From the NCBI GenBank assembly GCA_005885115.1, contig VAXX01000113.1, forward strand, positions 1 through 15,456: DNA of 15,456 bases, given 5' to 3'. Origin of the DNA: Actinomycetota bacterium (GTDB lineage: Bacteria; Actinomycetota; Actinomycetes; Mycobacteriales; Micromonosporaceae). Both the position numbers and the translations under genes were made by a program. A model generated the notes under the pieces. That model ran no database searches. It saw only the letters and a program-made list of their open reading frames with translations, and was not told the DNA's origin. This document shows positions 13,352 to 15,456 of the stretch, piece by piece (the stretch's first letter is position 1; every line of letters starts with the position of its first letter).

Positions 13352-15456
13352 ATGAACCGGTACACCCGTGTCGCCGCTGTGTCCGCCGTGCTGGCGCTGG
13401 CGCTCGGTGGGATGAGCGCGGCCCACGCGCAGACGCCCACGCCGATCGCCGCCATCAACTTCCAGCCGGCCGCCTCACCCGTGCCCGCCGGGTACACCGC
13501 GGACACCGGCGCCGCCTTCGACGCCACCCGGGGGTACGGCTGGGTCCGGCAGGACAGCGTCGCCTCGGCCAGCCACGTGCCGCTGGACCTGACCCGCAAC
13601 ACCCGGGACCGGGCCCGGGCCGGGATCGACCAGCGGCTGAACACGATCATCCACATGCAGTACGGCGACTCCCCGCCGCCGTTGACCAAGGGTGAGGCCA
13701 CGCCGGGCGCCTGGGAGTACGCGGTCCCGGCCGGCCGGTACACGGTCACGGTGTCCCGTCGCGGTGACCGACGGTCGGCTGACCGTCGACGCCATCGGCG
13801 GTACCAACACCAAGCTCAACTACGTCCAGATCACCAAGGTGGCCGACGACACCACGCCGCCGGCCACCCCGACCGGACTGACCGCCGCCGGCGGCGACAG
13901 CCAGGTCACCCTGTCCTGGACCGCGAACACCGACGCGGACCTGCTCGGGTACCGGGTCTACCGGCCGGCGGGTACGTTGATCTCCGGCGCCGCCCTGGTC
14001 ACCCGGCCCGGCTTCGTGGACACCACGGCGGTCGACGGGACGGCGTACAGCTACGTGGTGACGGCGGTCGACTCCTCGGGCAACGAGTCGCCCGCGTCGG
14101 GTCCGGCCAGCGCGACGCCGGCCGCGTTCGCGCTCAAGGTGAACTTCGCCGACCAGGCCACGGCCGCCCCGGCCGGGTACGTGGCGGACTTCGGCGAGGC
14201 GTACGGGGCGCACGCCAACGGGTTCACGTACGGCTGGCTCCAGTTCGGTACCACCACTCCGGTCAGCCTGGTCGGCAACGGCCGCAACCGGGGCGCGGCC
14301 AGCGACCCCGACGTGCGCCTGGCCACCTTCGTCCACGCGCAGCTTCCGGCGACCACCGCCGGTGTGCACACGCCCGGCACCTGGGAGCTGGCCGTCCCGA
14401 ACGGCGCCTACACGGTGACCGTCGCGGTGGGCGATGCCGGTACCGCGGTCAACAGCACCAACTACGTCAACGTCGAGGACCAGAACGCGATCGCCGCGTT
14501 CGTCCCCACCGCGTCGGTCAAGCACGCGACGGTGACCCGCACGGTGACCGTGACCGACGGCAACCTGACCGTGAGCCCGGCCTCCGGCACCAACACGAAG
14601 TTCGACTACGTCGACGTGGCCAGCGTGCCCGGCAGCGCCACCATCCCCTCGGTCCGCACCAGTACGCCGACCAACCTGGCGGTCAACGTCAGCACCACCG
14701 GCAGCGTCGTGGAGGACCTGCGGCTGCCCTCCGGCGGCGTGGACGCCTCGACCCTGACCTCGACCAGCGTCACGCTGACCAAGGTGGCGGACGGGACGGC
14801 GGTCGCCGCCAACGTGATCACCAGCGGCGGCGGCGACGTCATCAACCTGTCGCCGACCGCGCCGCTGGCCCCGAACACGCTGTACCGCTTCGCCGTGACC
14901 TCGGCGGTACGCGACGTCAACGGGCACGCGTTCGCGCCGTACTCGATGGTGTTCACCACCGGCGCCACCGGTAGCCAGAGCGGGCCGGCCGCGTTCGAGA
15001 AGGCGGTGTCCGGCGCGGTGACCGCGATGTACACCAGCGTGGTCAAGGGGCCGGACGGCCGGCTGTACGCGGCCACCCTGGACGGGCACATCTACCGGTA
15101 CCCGATCAACCCCGACGGTACCCTGGCCACCCCGACCGTGATCGACACCGTGCGTACCCACGCCAGCGCGGCCGGCCTGGCCGGTGCCCCGAACCGGACC
15201 ATCGTCGGCCTGGCGTTCGACCCGGCCGCCACGCCGGCCAACCCGATCCTGTGGATCAGCGACAACTACGAGTTCGTCGGCACCTTCGACGTACCCGACT
15301 ACTCCAGCCACCTCGCCAAGCTGACCGGTCCGGACCTGTCCACGTACACCGACGTGGTCACCAACCTGCCCCGGTCGGTCAAGGACCACGAGACGAACTC
15401 GATCGCGTTCGGCCCGGACGGTGCGCTGTACTTCGCCCAGGGCGCCAACAACGCGA
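13352..15456 (+). pseudogene. Secreted malectin-like/FN3/malectin-like/Ig-like/propeller protein, frameshifted near 13756, 3' end outside window
   Basis: ATG 13352 starts a signal peptide (RYTRVAAVSAVLALALGG, cleavage near AHA/Q). Frame 1 runs to about 13756 and encodes malectin-like domain 1 (INFQPAASPVPAGYTADTG to GRYTVTVS). From 13758 a different frame continues without a stop to the window end: VAVTDGRLTVDAIGGTNTK, then FN3 (13848-14115, TPPATPTGLTAAGG), malectin-like domain 2 (14128-14625), a Big_5-like Ig domain (14640-14962), and the start of a beta-propeller resembling PQQ-type sugar dehydrogenases (from 14990; GPDGRLYAATLDGHIYR, SIAFGPDGALYFAQG). Compared with domain 2, domain 1 lacks about 39 residues at the shift, so this is a deletion plus frameshift, not a single-base error. 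Frame 1 alone would continue to an irrelevant stop at 14974. Likely an extracellular carbohydrate-binding oxidoreductase; substrate unknown. Confidence 0.8.

Overview
The window comes from a high-GC actinobacterium. GC is strong at third codon positions, GTG starts and GTGA/TGATG gene overlaps are common, one secreted protein has a Ser-Pro linker, and a SpoIIE-type phosphatase is fused to an anti-sigma-factor-like kinase. A Micromonosporaceae member is my best guess, but that is inference from style and gene families. There are no rRNA, tRNA, CRISPR or transposase genes.

Layout. Positions 1-1412 (minus) hold two genes of a proton-translocating NAD(P) transhydrogenase, pntAA and the start of pntAB. 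A 370-base divergent intergenic region follows. Positions 1783-4323 (plus) encode a secreted protein with three discoidin/CBM32-type modules and a GH79-like domain, ending at a strong hairpin terminator. Positions 4444-7958 (plus) are a compact zinc/manganese-type ABC importer operon: lipoprotein, ATPase and two permeases. A Zur-like palindrome overlaps its -10 box, so zinc-repressed uptake is likely. Positions 8025-10965 (plus) are a sensor/phosphatase gene (ANTAR-like, PAS, PAS, PP2C/SpoIIE, HATPase) split by a 747-bp foreign block. Convergent to it, 10973-12664 (minus) encodes an SSS-family monocarboxylate-type symporter, preceded by a damaged DUF3311 partner gene (12666-12964). Positions 13352-15456 (plus) hold a large secreted protein (malectin-like, FN3, malectin-like, Ig-like, propeller), frameshifted and cut by the window end.

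The most striking feature is structural. The block inside the phosphatase gene (8601-9347) is a copy of codons of about 259-507 of the symporter 2.5 kb downstream (11143-11889). The copies are identical for 595 bp and then differ at 8 sites within 108 bp, 7 of them silent third positions. So the inserted copy is a mosaic that partly comes from a related but diverged symporter allele, not a plain duplicate. Four other places look like internal deletions when compared with their families or with a sister domain in the window: CBM module 2, the GH79 acid/base region, DUF3311 and malectin domain 1. Together they point either to microhomology-mediated rearrangement or to a chimeric or error-prone assembly. 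Raw long reads would decide which. I see no clearly new multi-gene system; the metabolic content is conventional.
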